Below, one piece after another: positions 36,952 to 45,754 of a stretch of DNA of 57,578 bases. The notes under the pieces are model-generated. The model saw only the letters and a program-made list of their open reading frames with translations. It did no database searches and was not told the DNA's origin. Source of the stretch: Candidatus Latescibacterota bacterium (GTDB taxonomy: Bacteria; Latescibacterota; UBA2968; UBA8231); assembly GCA_022826515.1 (NCBI GenBank), contig JAJDUT010000122.1, positions 1-57,578 of the forward strand, in the 5' to 3' direction. Positions within the stretch are counted from its first letter, which is position 1. Each line of letters starts with the position of its first letter. A program made the translations under genes and the position numbers.

Positions 36952-37755
36952 TTACAAAGCGACTCGATAACGTCCTGGGTCATCGACATTTGGATCAACC
37001 GCGATGCGATCAGAGACCAAAGGCTGAAACTCCTCGCCGCTCATCGGCTCGTGTTTCTCCCAGCGGCTACGCATTTCAATTAAAACGCGCTGTCTTGACG
37101 GCGCTGGCATAGGATTAACACGCACTACTTTCGCGGTGTAGTCATTGGGGCCTTCGGTCATCGCCATGGCCAAATCGCTCACGAGATAGCGCGGCGTCCA
37201 GCCGATCATATAGTAGTCCGTCGTCTGGATTTGGACTGCCAGCTTGGTCGCCGGATTGGTCAATTCGAGGGTTACGTAAAGTTCTTCTTCTGGCTTCAGA
37301 TAATCAATCCGCTCTTGAGCCTCTTTATTTGCACGTTGCCAATTTTGCAGGAAGAATCGACAGGTAAAATAGCCATCGGCGTCCTTTTCGAGTTTCGGGA
37401 AGACCTCGTAGGCGTCCGTGACGCGCGTGCCGCCATTGACTGATAGAATTTCGCTGGGACTTGCATCTTCTGGGAGATCGAGGCTGTTCAGGTAATCCAT
37501 GCGATCCGGCCTGCTCTTGGCCATGACGCGATTCCTGAACAATGGAAATAACTCTGAGGAACGGTAGTCATTATCCAACCAGGGGAAATCGATCAATGGA
37601 GAGAATCCAATTTCCCTTTCTGCGCGTTTCGCCCCGCTGACATAGCGGAAGCGATAAAGCTCCGGCTTGACGACATCTAGCCGGCCCACCGGAAACCATG
37701 GTTGGCTTTCTTTTTTTTTGTCCTGCCATGCCAAGAACAGAGTCTTCGTGCTCAT
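36952..37755 (-). CDS. HIRAN-domain protein with HipA N-terminal-like region
   Basis: A 267-residue protein. The N-terminal half (LAWQDKKK, WFPVGRL, YRFRYVSGA, GFSPLIDFP, ELFPLFRNRVM) follows the beta-rich N-terminal lobe found with HipA-type kinases. The C-terminal half (about 150-245) matches the HIRAN fold: RIDYLKPEEELYV, a hydrophobic AVQIQTTD and IGWTPRYLVSDL. HIRAN domains bind DNA ends or single-stranded 3' ends in other proteins, so a DNA-damage or foreign-DNA sensor is a reasonable guess. Its ATG overlaps the stop of the HipA-like kinase by one base, so the pair is translated together. It sits inside the type I operon between the kinase and hsdR. Confidence 0.72.
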   Translation of the reverse strand: MSTKTLFLAWQDKKKESQPWFPVGRLDVVKPELYRFRYVSGAKRAEREIGFSPLIDFPWLDNDYRSSELFPLFRNRVMAKSRPDRMDYLNSLDLPEDASPSEILSVNGGTRVTDAYEVFPKLEKDADGYFTCRFFLQNWQRANKEAQERIDYLKPEEELYVTLELTNPATKLAVQIQTTDYYMIGWTPRYLVSDLAMAMTEGPNDYTAKVVRVNPMPAPSRQRVLIEMRSRWEKHEPMSGEEFQPLVSDRIAVDPNVDDPGRYRVAL

Positions 37756-38642
37756 CAGACCATCTCCTTCAACTGTCTATAATTATAGCCTAGGAGCGCA
37801 ATCGTGAACACCCGAGCCAAAGAAGTCATCCAATCGGCAGGAATCCTATCTACTATTTGAGAAAAAACGTTCTCGTCTGTCTCTGCGAGTTTCAGGACTG
37901 CTGGCCGGAAAAGCTCTGGATAGGTACGGATCGCCCGCCGCACCAGTTCTAGAGGACTGGGGCCGCGCCGCTCGTCTTCAGACCAGTAAATCGCGCCGCG
38001 TCCTTTTTCTATATAGCCGCCTACGCCATTTTCCGCTAGTAATCTATCGCGGCGTTCGTCGAGTAGTTCTCGTCCCAATGAAGATGCGTGGTCAAAAGAC
38101 GGTGCAACAAAACCTTTCAGACCGCCACCCTCGCTTCGCCGAAGCAAACCCCAGTTCTCGTGATGACGATCCGTGTTGCCAATCAAAGCATCCAGAACTG
38201 TATAGCTTGCAATAGTGCGTTTTGCTCGGATCGCAGCTTCAGAGCTAACAAAAACACGGTCCATTACTTCAAATATATTCGCTAGTGTATGCTGTGATTG
38301 GTGGAATTTCTTCTTGGGCTCGTAGCCGCTAACGATCCATTTCAGCATTTGGTTGCCGTGGTGTAGTGCTCTGCCGCCGCGAGCAAAAGATTCTGTCGCC
38401 GAACCACAATCACCTTCAAACCGTGCCAATTCCACCTTCGCGTGTCTAACTCCTAGCACAGACGCAACTTCTGCGGCAATTTTCTCTGCCCAGTGTTCTC
38501 CTGTATTTGGCCGAGGATATTTGAAGAGCCAGTTTACATCGTCATCGGGATCACGATACCAGAACTTTGTTTTGGTTCCCATATCTTCCCGATCAATGAC
38601 CCATTCTGGTTTCACTTCAACGATGGGATAAGTGTCAGGCAC
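37755..38642 (-). CDS. HipA-like serine/threonine kinase (C-terminal lobe type)
   Basis: A 295-residue kinase related to the HipA/CtkA fold. Candidate ATP Lys K41 (LFKYPR), the catalytic loop N156-T-D158-R-H160-x-x-N163 (GNTDRHHENWG) and the metal-binding D184 (SFDHASSLG) are all present, so it should be active. HipA-type toxins phosphorylate glutamyl-tRNA synthetase or other targets and cause dormancy. No HipB-like DNA-binding antitoxin is adjacent; its partner is the HIRAN-domain protein immediately downstream. It starts 2 bases after the hsdS stop. Whether it acts as a toxin triggered by restriction failure is inference. Confidence 0.8.
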   Translation of the reverse strand: MPDTYPIVEVKPEWVIDREDMGTKTKFWYRDPDDDVNWLFKYPRPNTGEHWAEKIAAEVASVLGVRHAKVELARFEGDCGSATESFARGGRALHHGNQMLKWIVSGYEPKKKFHQSQHTLANIFEVMDRVFVSSEAAIRAKRTIASYTVLDALIGNTDRHHENWGLLRRSEGGGLKGFVAPSFDHASSLGRELLDERRDRLLAENGVGGYIEKGRGAIYWSEDERRGPSPLELVRRAIRTYPELFRPAVLKLAETDENVFSQIVDRIPADWMTSLARVFTIALLGYNYRQLKEMV

Positions 38643-38644
38643 AA

Positions 38645-39790
38645 TTACACTATCACCTCTCCGTTCATTAATCGTGGCAAGATGATAGAGCGAGCTTGGA
38701 CGAGCTTGCGTATTTGAGTAGAAAGTACGTCGATTTGCCGTAGAGTTGGCGATATAGCTCTCGTGAACCTTTTGATTAACCTAATATCAGGAACTAGAAA
38801 GGGAATCAGTTTAAAGGTGTCCCGTATAATCGCATCGAAGATCGTACCTACTGCACGGCTACGAAATTGCTCAATATTTTCTGCTAGAGCGAAGTATAGA
38901 AATTGCTGATTCAGCGGGGGATTGGCTACTAGAGCATAACATGACTGATTCATCGCCATATCGGTCTGTGCAAGGTTGATTTTGCCGACTGTTCCTCGTG
39001 CTGTAATGAAGACGGTGTCTTTTGGATACAGCCTACTATTACAATTATTCAATCCTTCTTCAGTAAGCGTTCTTTCTGTTCTAAAAACGTATGCGTAATC
39101 TGTGGTGTCCTTTGATGTAAAGAACGGAATCTCTCCACCCCAATAATTGGGCACACTCACCTTAGGTGTTCCCCCACTCATGACATCCATTATATCAAGA
39201 GCACTCTTCTTTTGCCAACCCTCTGGCACGCCGTCCTTGATCTTGACGTGCTCATGGCCGGGGAAGCGGAGGTGAACAAACCACTCCTTGTAGAGCAGCC
39301 GCGCCGCCTGCTCCAGCAACTGAATCCGTCGCCGATTGTTCTCGATCAGATCGTCATAGGATGACAGCAGATTGACAATTCTCTTCTGAACATCTAAATC
39401 TGGCACACCAATCTTGAAATTATCTAAGATAGATTTAGTGAGATACTGTGTTGCGGCACCGATTGAAGCCGCCTGAAACTTAGAAAGTGCTGGTTGAAGC
39501 GCATAAAACAGATAACGAGTGTCAAGCACATTACGGTCAAGCGTTTCAATAACGTAGGTTCTTTGATAGGCATTGAATTCGCCGTTGTAGTATTTCAGCG
39601 GAAAGACTCCATTTGCGTTATTCCCGCCAAGCAAGACGGCTTCAGTATTGAACGCAGCCTTGTTGATTCTGTAAGTTTCTTGGGCACATGTAAAAAAGGG
39701 GAAAATGCCGTTGGGCACGGCAGCGTTGGAATTAAGCTTGCCGGTCTGCATGGAGGATATATCAGCCAGCTTCCGCATCGCAATACTCAT
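38645..39790 (-). CDS. hsdS: Type I restriction specificity subunit S
   Basis: A 381-residue HsdS with two target-recognition halves and two conserved helices (about 137-170 and the last 30 residues). The first half ends in QKRIVNLLSSYDDLIENNRRR, and the second opens GWQKKSALDIMDVMSGGTPKV and closes with QARSIILPRLMNGEVIV. It sets the DNA sequence recognised by the M and R subunits. The gene is markedly AT-richer than hsdM or hsdR, as expected for domains exchanged between genomes. Confidence 0.9.
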   Translation of the reverse strand: MSIAMRKLADISSMQTGKLNSNAAVPNGIFPFFTCAQETYRINKAAFNTEAVLLGGNNANGVFPLKYYNGEFNAYQRTYVIETLDRNVLDTRYLFYALQPALSKFQAASIGAATQYLTKSILDNFKIGVPDLDVQKRIVNLLSSYDDLIENNRRRIQLLEQAARLLYKEWFVHLRFPGHEHVKIKDGVPEGWQKKSALDIMDVMSGGTPKVSVPNYWGGEIPFFTSKDTTDYAYVFRTERTLTEEGLNNCNSRLYPKDTVFITARGTVGKINLAQTDMAMNQSCYALVANPPLNQQFLYFALAENIEQFRSRAVGTIFDAIIRDTFKLIPFLVPDIRLIKRFTRAISPTLRQIDVLSTQIRKLVQARSIILPRLMNGEVIV

Positions 39791-39810
39791 AGCCTCGACT
39801 CCTCAGAATC

Positions 39811-40008
39811 TTATTCTAGTCCCTCGTACATTTCCGGATCTGGCTCAATCTCCACCACCTCACCATCGCGCATCACGATAACGCCGGTCCCGGTCTGATG
39901 CGCGATCAAGTGGGCTCGTCTGGCAGCACGATGTAGCGCGTTAAGAATATCCTGCGTTTCCTTATCGTCATGTTGCGAGATAGGGGTATCTCGATTTCGT
40001 TCAGTCAC
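39811..40008 (-). CDS. Small conserved hypothetical protein, possible orphan antitoxin
   Basis: A 65-residue protein beginning at a GTG. An Arg/Ala-rich helix (ALHRAARRAHLIAHQTG) leads into a strand pair (GVIVMRDGEVVEIEPD). Similar small proteins are commonly encoded next to zeta-toxin-like P-loop kinases, where they look like antitoxins. Here the GTG start overlaps the stop of a 25-residue P-loop remnant (GTGA). If the pairing is right, this is an antitoxin whose kinase has been deleted. Function otherwise unknown. Confidence 0.6.
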   Translation of the reverse strand: MTERNRDTPISQHDDKETQDILNALHRAARRAHLIAHQTGTGVIVMRDGEVVEIEPDPEMYEGLE

Positions 40009-40082
40009 GGGTTTTCTCCCTTACGTCGTTTTCCCACGCCATTGGGTCCGGCAATGATAATAATTTTCCGGTCGGCGTTCAC
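40005..40082 (-). pseudogene. 25-codon remnant of a P-loop (zeta-toxin-like) kinase
   Basis: Reading from a GTG at 40082 that overlaps the YhcG-like gene's TGA (GTGA), 25 codons give MNADRKIIIIAGPNGVGKRR and then KGENP. The stop overlaps the GTG of the next gene. The beta-strand plus GPNGVGK loop is the start of zeta-toxin-like kinases, which normally continue GKTTFA. Here the frame moves straight into the next gene's ribosome-binding region. The simplest reading is an internal deletion that removed the kinase body but kept both translational couplings. The peptide could be made; no function can be claimed. Confidence 0.65.
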
Positions 40083-41200
40083 TCCCCATTCTCCCACCCC
40101 GACAACTCGGCCTCAATCTCTTCAACAGTAGGCAAACTACCTTTCAGGTCATCCGGCAACGAATCAACCAGCGTGGTCTCCCACTGCGCGACGCCCATCG
40201 GTTTCTCAAAACCGCGCAAGGCATATTCGACCACCGTCCGATCCTTGCCCTTGCACAACAGCAACCCAATGGTCGGCGCGTCGTCTGGGTGGCGCATGAG
40301 ATCGTCCACGGCAGACAAATACAGGTTCATCTGGCCGACAAAGGCCGGATCGAACGGCACAGCCTTGAGTTCCACGACGACAAAGCGACGGAGCTTGAGG
40401 TGGTAAAATAGCAAATCCGCGTAGAAATCCCGGTCGCCGACTTCCAAGAGCACCTGCCGACCAACGAAGGCGAATCCCGACCCCATTTCCAGCAAGAAAT
40501 GCTGTATATGATCCACGAGAGCCTGTTCCAACTCCCGTTCCGCCCTCGGTGCCGCCGTGCCGAGAAAATCGAACAAATACGGGTCCTTGAACACTTGGGT
40601 CGCCATGTCGGAATCGGCCGGCGGCAGCGTCCGGGGGAAGTTGGTGACGGCCCTGCCCTCGCGCTCGTGTAGCTTGGCCTCGATCTGTGTCATTAGAACG
40701 CTTCGGCTCCAGCCCTCTTCGCGAGCCTTTTTGGCGTACCACAGCCGGGTCCGATGATCGGAAACCTTGTCGAGAATGACACAATTGTGGAACCACGGAA
40801 TTTGGGCAGCAACCTGCTGCACAATTTCGCGGTCGGGCCAAACGGAGGCGAAAGTACGCATGTACCTGAGGTTGCGCGGAGAGAAACCCCGCAGATCCGG
40901 GAACGCCTCCCGCAGGTCGTGCGAAAGCCGGTCGATAATTTTGGCCCCCCAGCCTTCCTGCTCTTGGCGACCGAGGATCGCCTTGCCGACATCCCAGTAC
41001 AGCAACACCATCGCCTCGTTGGCAGCCGATACTACGCGCAACCGCTCCCAGCAGATGCGTTCCTTGATCTGTCCGAGCAGGACAGTATAGTCAGCGGGCA
41101 ACTCGCCCTTTCCCACGGGCGCGGGAAACGACGCACCCTTTCGCTGTCGGCCAATGGACTTCCGGCCAGAATTCTCGGCACCTGATCGGTTCTTCGTCAT
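40079..41200 (-). CDS. YhcG-like PD-(D/E)XK nuclease (DUF1016)
   Basis: A 373-residue member of the YhcG/DUF1016 family. An N-terminal helical domain (YWDVGKAI, GFSPRNLRYMRTFA) precedes a PD-(D/E)XK nuclease core with D262 (DFYADLLFY) and E277-L-K279 (VVVELK), followed by GQMNLYLSAVDD. The family is often embedded in type I restriction loci and phage-defence islands; its substrate is unproven. The gene overlaps hsdM by four bases (ATGA), so it is translated with it. Confidence 0.87.
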   Translation of the reverse strand: MTKNRSGAENSGRKSIGRQRKGASFPAPVGKGELPADYTVLLGQIKERICWERLRVVSAANEAMVLLYWDVGKAILGRQEQEGWGAKIIDRLSHDLREAFPDLRGFSPRNLRYMRTFASVWPDREIVQQVAAQIPWFHNCVILDKVSDHRTRLWYAKKAREEGWSRSVLMTQIEAKLHEREGRAVTNFPRTLPPADSDMATQVFKDPYLFDFLGTAAPRAERELEQALVDHIQHFLLEMGSGFAFVGRQVLLEVGDRDFYADLLFYHLKLRRFVVVELKAVPFDPAFVGQMNLYLSAVDDLMRHPDDAPTIGLLLCKGKDRTVVEYALRGFEKPMGVAQWETTLVDSLPDDLKGSLPTVEEIEAELSGWENGE

Positions 41201-43296
41201 ATCTCCAACTCCTCAAAGTTCTCCTTAATCGTCGCCGCCAGCGTCACCGCCTCTGAATTTAGCTCGTCCAGTTCCTCGTGAATCTCGCGCAGAGCCTCCC
41301 TGAAGTCGAAATCCTCGTCCTCCTCCTCGGGCGCGACCCCCACATAGCGCCCCGGAGTCAGGCTCCAGTCATTGGCCTCAATCTCGGCGCGGTCCACCAG
41401 CTTAACCAGCCCCTCCACATCGCGTAGCTCAGCGTCCGGAAAGCGCTCAGTGAGCCAGTGGGCCTGCTGATAGAAGTAGCGCACCTGCTTGAGTTGCTCA
41501 ACAGCGTGCTGACGGGCCTCGTCGGCGGTCCTGCGGGCGCGGGTGACGCCGCGAGCGTCATAAAAAACGCTGGACTTAGCCCCGCACTCCTCCGCGCAAA
41601 TCTCGATAAGTCGGGCAGCTAGCTTGTACAGTTGGTCAGCTTGTCCGGCAAGGTCGCGGCTGCTCTCCGCCAGCGAGGCGAGGTCGTCAACCCTTGTTTT
41701 CATCGTGCCGCTGTCAATTTTCTGCCCGGCCCAAGCCTCCCGTCGCGCAACGACTGCCTTTTGCAAAGCCTCTCCGTCAGCCTCAAAGTCGCGCATGGCT
41801 TTCGTCAATTTCTCGGACGCCTCGGCATGGGCACCTTCTGCATCCAGCGTATCGAGAAAAGGAACCAGCGCGTCCCGCAGGCTGTTAAATTCGGCTAGAA
41901 AATTCGGCAGGCCCCATTCATCCTCAGTACTGAAACACGCCTTCCCCTCGTCGAGGACGCGAGCGCAGTAACGCGACACCAGCTCGACAAAACGCTCGCT
42001 CTCGCCCCGATAGAGCCAGACGATAGCCAGCAAATTCTGCTGCTGTTCGGGGCTGAAGTCGCAGATCTTGCGCGTCACTTGGCGATACACGTTGCGCGCG
42101 TCAATCATCAGCACCTTGTCGCGGTGCGCCTCGGGCTTGGCGCGATTGAAAAACCACAGCTCGCACGGCACAGTGCGGGTGTAGAAAAAGTTGCTGCGAA
42201 TGGCGATCATCGCTTCTACATCGCCGCTCTCCACCAACTTCCGCCGCACCTGTGCCTCGCTGCCACCAGCACTAGACGCCTGCGACGACATCACAAAGCC
42301 AGCCAGCCCCTGCTCGTTCAGATAGCTGTAGAAATAGCTAATCCAAACGTAGTTGCCGTTGCTGACTTTACCCTGCTTGTTGACACCAGGTAGGCCAAAC
42401 GGCAAGCGCGGATCAACCTTCACCTTGTCGGCGTCAATCTCATCCACATTAAAGGGAGGATTGGCCATGACATAGTCGGCCTGTCCCACCAGTTCGTGCG
42501 GGTCCTCGTAGTACGTGATGGCCTGCCGGATATTACCTTCGAGGCCGTGGACGGCGAGGTTCATCTTAGCGAGATGGATGGTGGTGGCGTTTTTCTCCAA
42601 GCCGCGAAAAGTGAGCCGCTCGGTGGGACTTTGGCCGTGCTCCTCCACAGTGCGGGCGCTCTGCACGAACATGCCACCAGAGCCGCACGCCGGGTCCAGC
42701 ACAGTGCCGCGCTGCGGGTCGAGCACATGGGCAATCAGCGACACCAGCGACACGGGCGTAAAGAACTCCCCGCCATCGTGAGCCTTCTGATCGGCGAACT
42801 GCGTCAGAAAGTACTCGTAAATGCGGCCGAAGACATCGCCGGACACCTGCTTCAACTCGTCCGGGTTGAGCGTGCGCAGAAGCTGGCCGAGGACGGCACC
42901 GTCCAATTCCCGGTATTCGCTCTTCGGCAAGACGCCGCGCAGACTGTCGTAGTCGTTCTCAATGGAATCCATAGCCGAGATGATCGCTCCGGCCCGGTCC
43001 GCGCCGTCGGGCAAGGCGACGAGGTAGTCGAACTGGGCCTCGGGCCGGAGGAAGATGGCGCTCTGTTGGGAGAAATCCTCCTTGGTCAGCGCCCGTTTCA
43101 CGCCACCGCGAGTGGGTAAGTTGGCTTCTATGTCGTCCTTGACGGCCAAATAGCGGCTGTAGGCGTGGCGTAGGAAGACCAGTCCCATCACCGGCAAAAA
43201 GTACTCGTTGCTGGCGTGGCTGGAGTTGGCACGCAGCATATCGGCCGCGCTCCAAAGGCGTCTTTCAATAGCTTCAATGTGTTCAAGTTGCGACAT
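41197..43296 (-). CDS. hsdM: Type I DNA methyltransferase M subunit
   Basis: A 699-residue HsdM. The N-terminal helical region (about 1-170) is typical of the family, the SAM site is DPACGSGG (201-208) and the catalytic motif is NPPF (279-282), an N6-adenine methyltransferase signature. The C-terminal third is long and helical (DDLASLAESSRDLAGQADQL and onward), longer than in classical HsdM of about 500 residues. It is the first gene of an eight-cistron minus-strand operon, with HsdS and HsdR further down. It methylates host sites and, with R, restricts unmodified DNA. Confidence 0.93.
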   Translation of the reverse strand: MSQLEHIEAIERRLWSAADMLRANSSHASNEYFLPVMGLVFLRHAYSRYLAVKDDIEANLPTRGGVKRALTKEDFSQQSAIFLRPEAQFDYLVALPDGADRAGAIISAMDSIENDYDSLRGVLPKSEYRELDGAVLGQLLRTLNPDELKQVSGDVFGRIYEYFLTQFADQKAHDGGEFFTPVSLVSLIAHVLDPQRGTVLDPACGSGGMFVQSARTVEEHGQSPTERLTFRGLEKNATTIHLAKMNLAVHGLEGNIRQAITYYEDPHELVGQADYVMANPPFNVDEIDADKVKVDPRLPFGLPGVNKQGKVSNGNYVWISYFYSYLNEQGLAGFVMSSQASSAGGSEAQVRRKLVESGDVEAMIAIRSNFFYTRTVPCELWFFNRAKPEAHRDKVLMIDARNVYRQVTRKICDFSPEQQQNLLAIVWLYRGESERFVELVSRYCARVLDEGKACFSTEDEWGLPNFLAEFNSLRDALVPFLDTLDAEGAHAEASEKLTKAMRDFEADGEALQKAVVARREAWAGQKIDSGTMKTRVDDLASLAESSRDLAGQADQLYKLAARLIEICAEECGAKSSVFYDARGVTRARRTADEARQHAVEQLKQVRYFYQQAHWLTERFPDAELRDVEGLVKLVDRAEIEANDWSLTPGRYVGVAPEEEDEDFDFREALREIHEELDELNSEAVTLAATIKENFEELEI

Positions 43297-43402
43297 ACTT
43301 ATCCCGCAGCAAAAGAGGGCTTACATGCCCCACGCGATGATGACTCCATTATATATCTATTAGAAAAAACGCCTTAGACAGCCCCACTTCAAGCGAACAA
43401 CC

Positions 43403-44875
43403 CTACATCTCCACCGCAAACACCTTCGCCCGGCCCATGTGCAGACGAATGGCCACCTGCCTGCCGCGCAACGCCGACAAATCACTACTCCCCCGCCACG
43501 TCACCACCCTAGCCAACTCGTCGCCAGCCAGCACGTCCGCCTCCTCTAACCCAAAGCCCTCTATAGCTCGGACCGGCGCGGCCGGAGAAGAAGGCGGCTC
43601 GACCAACTCGGCCTTGATCCAACCGCCTGCCTTTTGCGTCTGGAAATTGAGCGTCAGCTCGCGGCCCTCGCACTCGCGTTCAACCAGCGTTACGCGCCCC
43701 TCCACCGGTGCTTCAAGAGCTACCAGCCGATCCCGCTTCCAAGTGGCCCACCGCCATTCCGCAGGGCAGCCCGGATCGTACCGCTCGCCCCAGTCGTGCA
43801 AGTCGTACTGCCCAATGAACATCACGCCCCACGTCTCCGAGTCGAGCGGAACCACTTCCGGGAAGGCAAACACCATGCCGTACCCTTCCGGCTCGCAGGA
43901 GATGATGGGCTTGCGCTCGGGCCGGCTCCACAGCAAACCATCGCGACTAGTCGCCAATTGCACATCTACAGTGCCCGCCCAACGGTGGTACATGGCCGGA
44001 AACATCAGGTGGAAGCCGCCGTGGGGATAGCGGCAATAGCCCGATGCGTACACGTCGTCGTCTATGGGATCTTGCGGATCCGTGCCGAATACCGGACGCG
44101 GCGGCGACCAATTCCCAAACTCCGCGCCTTCAGTGCGGCGCACGATACGGCGGCGATGCTGATGGCCGCGCAAATAGGCCACGTATAGACCGGCTTCCGC
44201 GTCGTACGCGGCAATGTTGTGACTGTCGAGTCCGGTGCGACCCACGTTCAAAAGCGGCTCCTCCAAAAAGGTCCACTGCTTGCCGTCGGGCGACACCGCA
44301 CCTTTGAGCAAGCCGACGAAATACAGCGCAGCGGCTCGCTGCTCTGGCGTGTAGCCAGCCTCCGTCATGGCGCGGCGAATGGCCCACTTGCGCTCCCGCG
44401 TCATCGCGGGCACCGGCGCACCCTCGTGATAGATAATAGAATCGCGCGCCATGGCCTTGTAGCGAGCCTCCGGCGGGGCCACGGGATCCACAAACACGGA
44501 TTGCAGGCCAAAGTCGCCGAAGCGGAAGAGCAGGTTGTTGGCCGTGCTGCCGTCGTACTCTTGCAAATGCAGGGCCGGTCGCTCCCAACAAAAGCCGTCC
44601 GCGCTCTCGGCGTACGCAATGAAGGGAGGTTGGTCGTCCCCAGCGCCACGGGCGATGTACCACATCTTTAGCACGCCGCCATCGCAGAGCACGGCTTGCG
44701 GCGTCAGACCGCCCGCTTCCCAAGGGTGCTCCGGCTCAATGAAGACCGGGGATTTACTCGCCTCCTGCACGACCAAGCGCACGCCGACCGGCGGGTCTTG
44801 CACCCAAGCTTGGCCGCCTTCAATGCCGGCTTGGCCGGGCCAAACGCCATACCAATCGAGAAAGGGCTGCGGCAT
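43403..44875 (-). CDS. GH32/GH43-like five-bladed propeller protein, paralogue 2
   Basis: A 490-residue protein with propeller repeats AYAESADGFCWERP, GAVSPDGKQWTFLEEP, TSRDGLLWSRP and an HNIAAYDAEAGLYVAYLRG strand. It has the same general plan as the product of 17074-18522, including a C-terminal beta-sandwich that ends in AIRLHMGRAKVFAVE. No signal peptide is visible. It starts 3 bases after the stop of the P-loop kinase gene, so the two are cotranscribed. A role in oligosaccharide handling is likely; catalysis cannot be confirmed from the sequence. Confidence 0.66.
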   Translation of the reverse strand: MPQPFLDWYGVWPGQAGIEGGQAWVQDPPVGVRLVVQEASKSPVFIEPEHPWEAGGLTPQAVLCDGGVLKMWYIARGAGDDQPPFIAYAESADGFCWERPALHLQEYDGSTANNLLFRFGDFGLQSVFVDPVAPPEARYKAMARDSIIYHEGAPVPAMTRERKWAIRRAMTEAGYTPEQRAAALYFVGLLKGAVSPDGKQWTFLEEPLLNVGRTGLDSHNIAAYDAEAGLYVAYLRGHQHRRRIVRRTEGAEFGNWSPPRPVFGTDPQDPIDDDVYASGYCRYPHGGFHLMFPAMYHRWAGTVDVQLATSRDGLLWSRPERKPIISCEPEGYGMVFAFPEVVPLDSETWGVMFIGQYDLHDWGERYDPGCPAEWRWATWKRDRLVALEAPVEGRVTLVERECEGRELTLNFQTQKAGGWIKAELVEPPSSPAAPVRAIEGFGLEEADVLAGDELARVVTWRGSSDLSALRGRQVAIRLHMGRAKVFAVEM

Positions 44876-44878
44876 GGC

Positions 44879-45541
44879 TTAGCTCGGCCAGTTCTGGTGA
44901 GCCAAAAGGCGCAAGCGATCGGTTTCGCTCAGGTGCTGCTCGATTTCTCCTGCGAACTCCGCCAAGGTCTGCTCCACTGTGGCGTCGGACGTGTCGAGGG
45001 CGAATTTCTTGCGAATGAGCGAATCGCGGTATTCCTCTTCAAAGCGCTGCAACACGTGCTCAATGTCCTTTTCCTGCACCACCGGCCGCTCGTGCGGCTG
45101 CTCGCGCATGCGCTGGGCAATGACTTCGGGCCGCGCCCGCAGCAGTACGAGTACTGTGTCGGGCGCGTGCTGCATGACCTCCTCGTCGAAGGAACGAGCC
45201 AGTGCGGCGCGGTCGCCGTACTCGCCTCGGCCCCCGTAGCCGTAGTACAGGGGCGCGTACACGGCCTCCTCAATGTGGAAACCCACCAAGTTGTGGTCCG
45301 GGTCGCTGTAAAAGGCGGAATGAAAGTGGTAGTTCATCATGTAGCGCTGGAACATCTCCTTCAGCCGTGGACTGAGAGCCAGCAGTTGCTCCTGCTCCTC
45401 TACGGGGAACTCATTGCACGGCAGGCTGAAGTGGTCGTGAAAGGTGCGCGACGAGCCAAAGGTGCGCTCAATCCAACCGACGATGGCGTTGGCCAAGGTC
45501 GTCTTGCCAGCGTATTCGCAACCTACGAGAATCAGTTTCAT
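44879..45541 (-). CDS. P-loop nucleoside/nucleotide-kinase-like protein
   Basis: A 220-residue P-loop protein with GCEYAGKT (7-14) and a long helical body. Its layout recalls dNMP/dNK-type kinases (LVLLRARPEVIAQRMREQ resembles a lid/arginine region). The frame runs upstream into MITE copy 3, but a GGGAG site sits before the ATG at 45541. It is the first gene of a two-gene operon with a sucrase-like propeller, an odd pairing. It might phosphorylate a sugar or a small metabolite. Confidence 0.68.
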   Translation of the reverse strand: MKLILVGCEYAGKTTLANAIVGWIERTFGSSRTFHDHFSLPCNEFPVEEQEQLLALSPRLKEMFQRYMMNYHFHSAFYSDPDHNLVGFHIEEAVYAPLYYGYGGRGEYGDRAALARSFDEEVMQHAPDTVLVLLRARPEVIAQRMREQPHERPVVQEKDIEHVLQRFEEEYRDSLIRKKFALDTSDATVEQTLAEFAGEIEQHLSETDRLRLLAHQNWPS

Positions 45542-45605
45542 ATTCCGTTCTCCCGCGCCTGAACGGCGCAAATCGAGGTTATGGCTTCGCGTGATAATGC
45601 CATAA

Positions 45606-45710
45606 TATAGCAGTCCTACATGATTTGCAAGGTGATCCGCAGATGGACGCAGAAGGGTAGAACAAGACGATCCACATCTCGAATCGTTCAAGTCATTCAG
45701 GGTTGCTATA
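45606..45710 (-). mobile_element. MITE-like intergenic element, copy 3 (inverted)
   Basis: A 105-bp element in the opposite orientation to the other three. Read on the minus strand, it begins TATAGCAACCCTGAATGA, continues with TGAACGATTCGAGATGTGGA and CTTCTGCGTCCATCTGCGGA, and ends with TAGGACTGCTATA. It sits between the P-loop kinase start and the FAD-protein gene, not overlapping a stop codon. Confidence 0.82.
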
Positions 45711-45754
45711 TAGCGCCAAGAATGGGTCAGTCCTAAAAGTCCCGGTGACTGGCG

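Noticed and set aside
45542..45691. N-terminal extension of the P-loop kinase
   Set aside because: It translates MITE copy 3 (CGSSCST-type peptide) and the same peptide appears before the gene at 21738, so it is repeat DNA, not protein.
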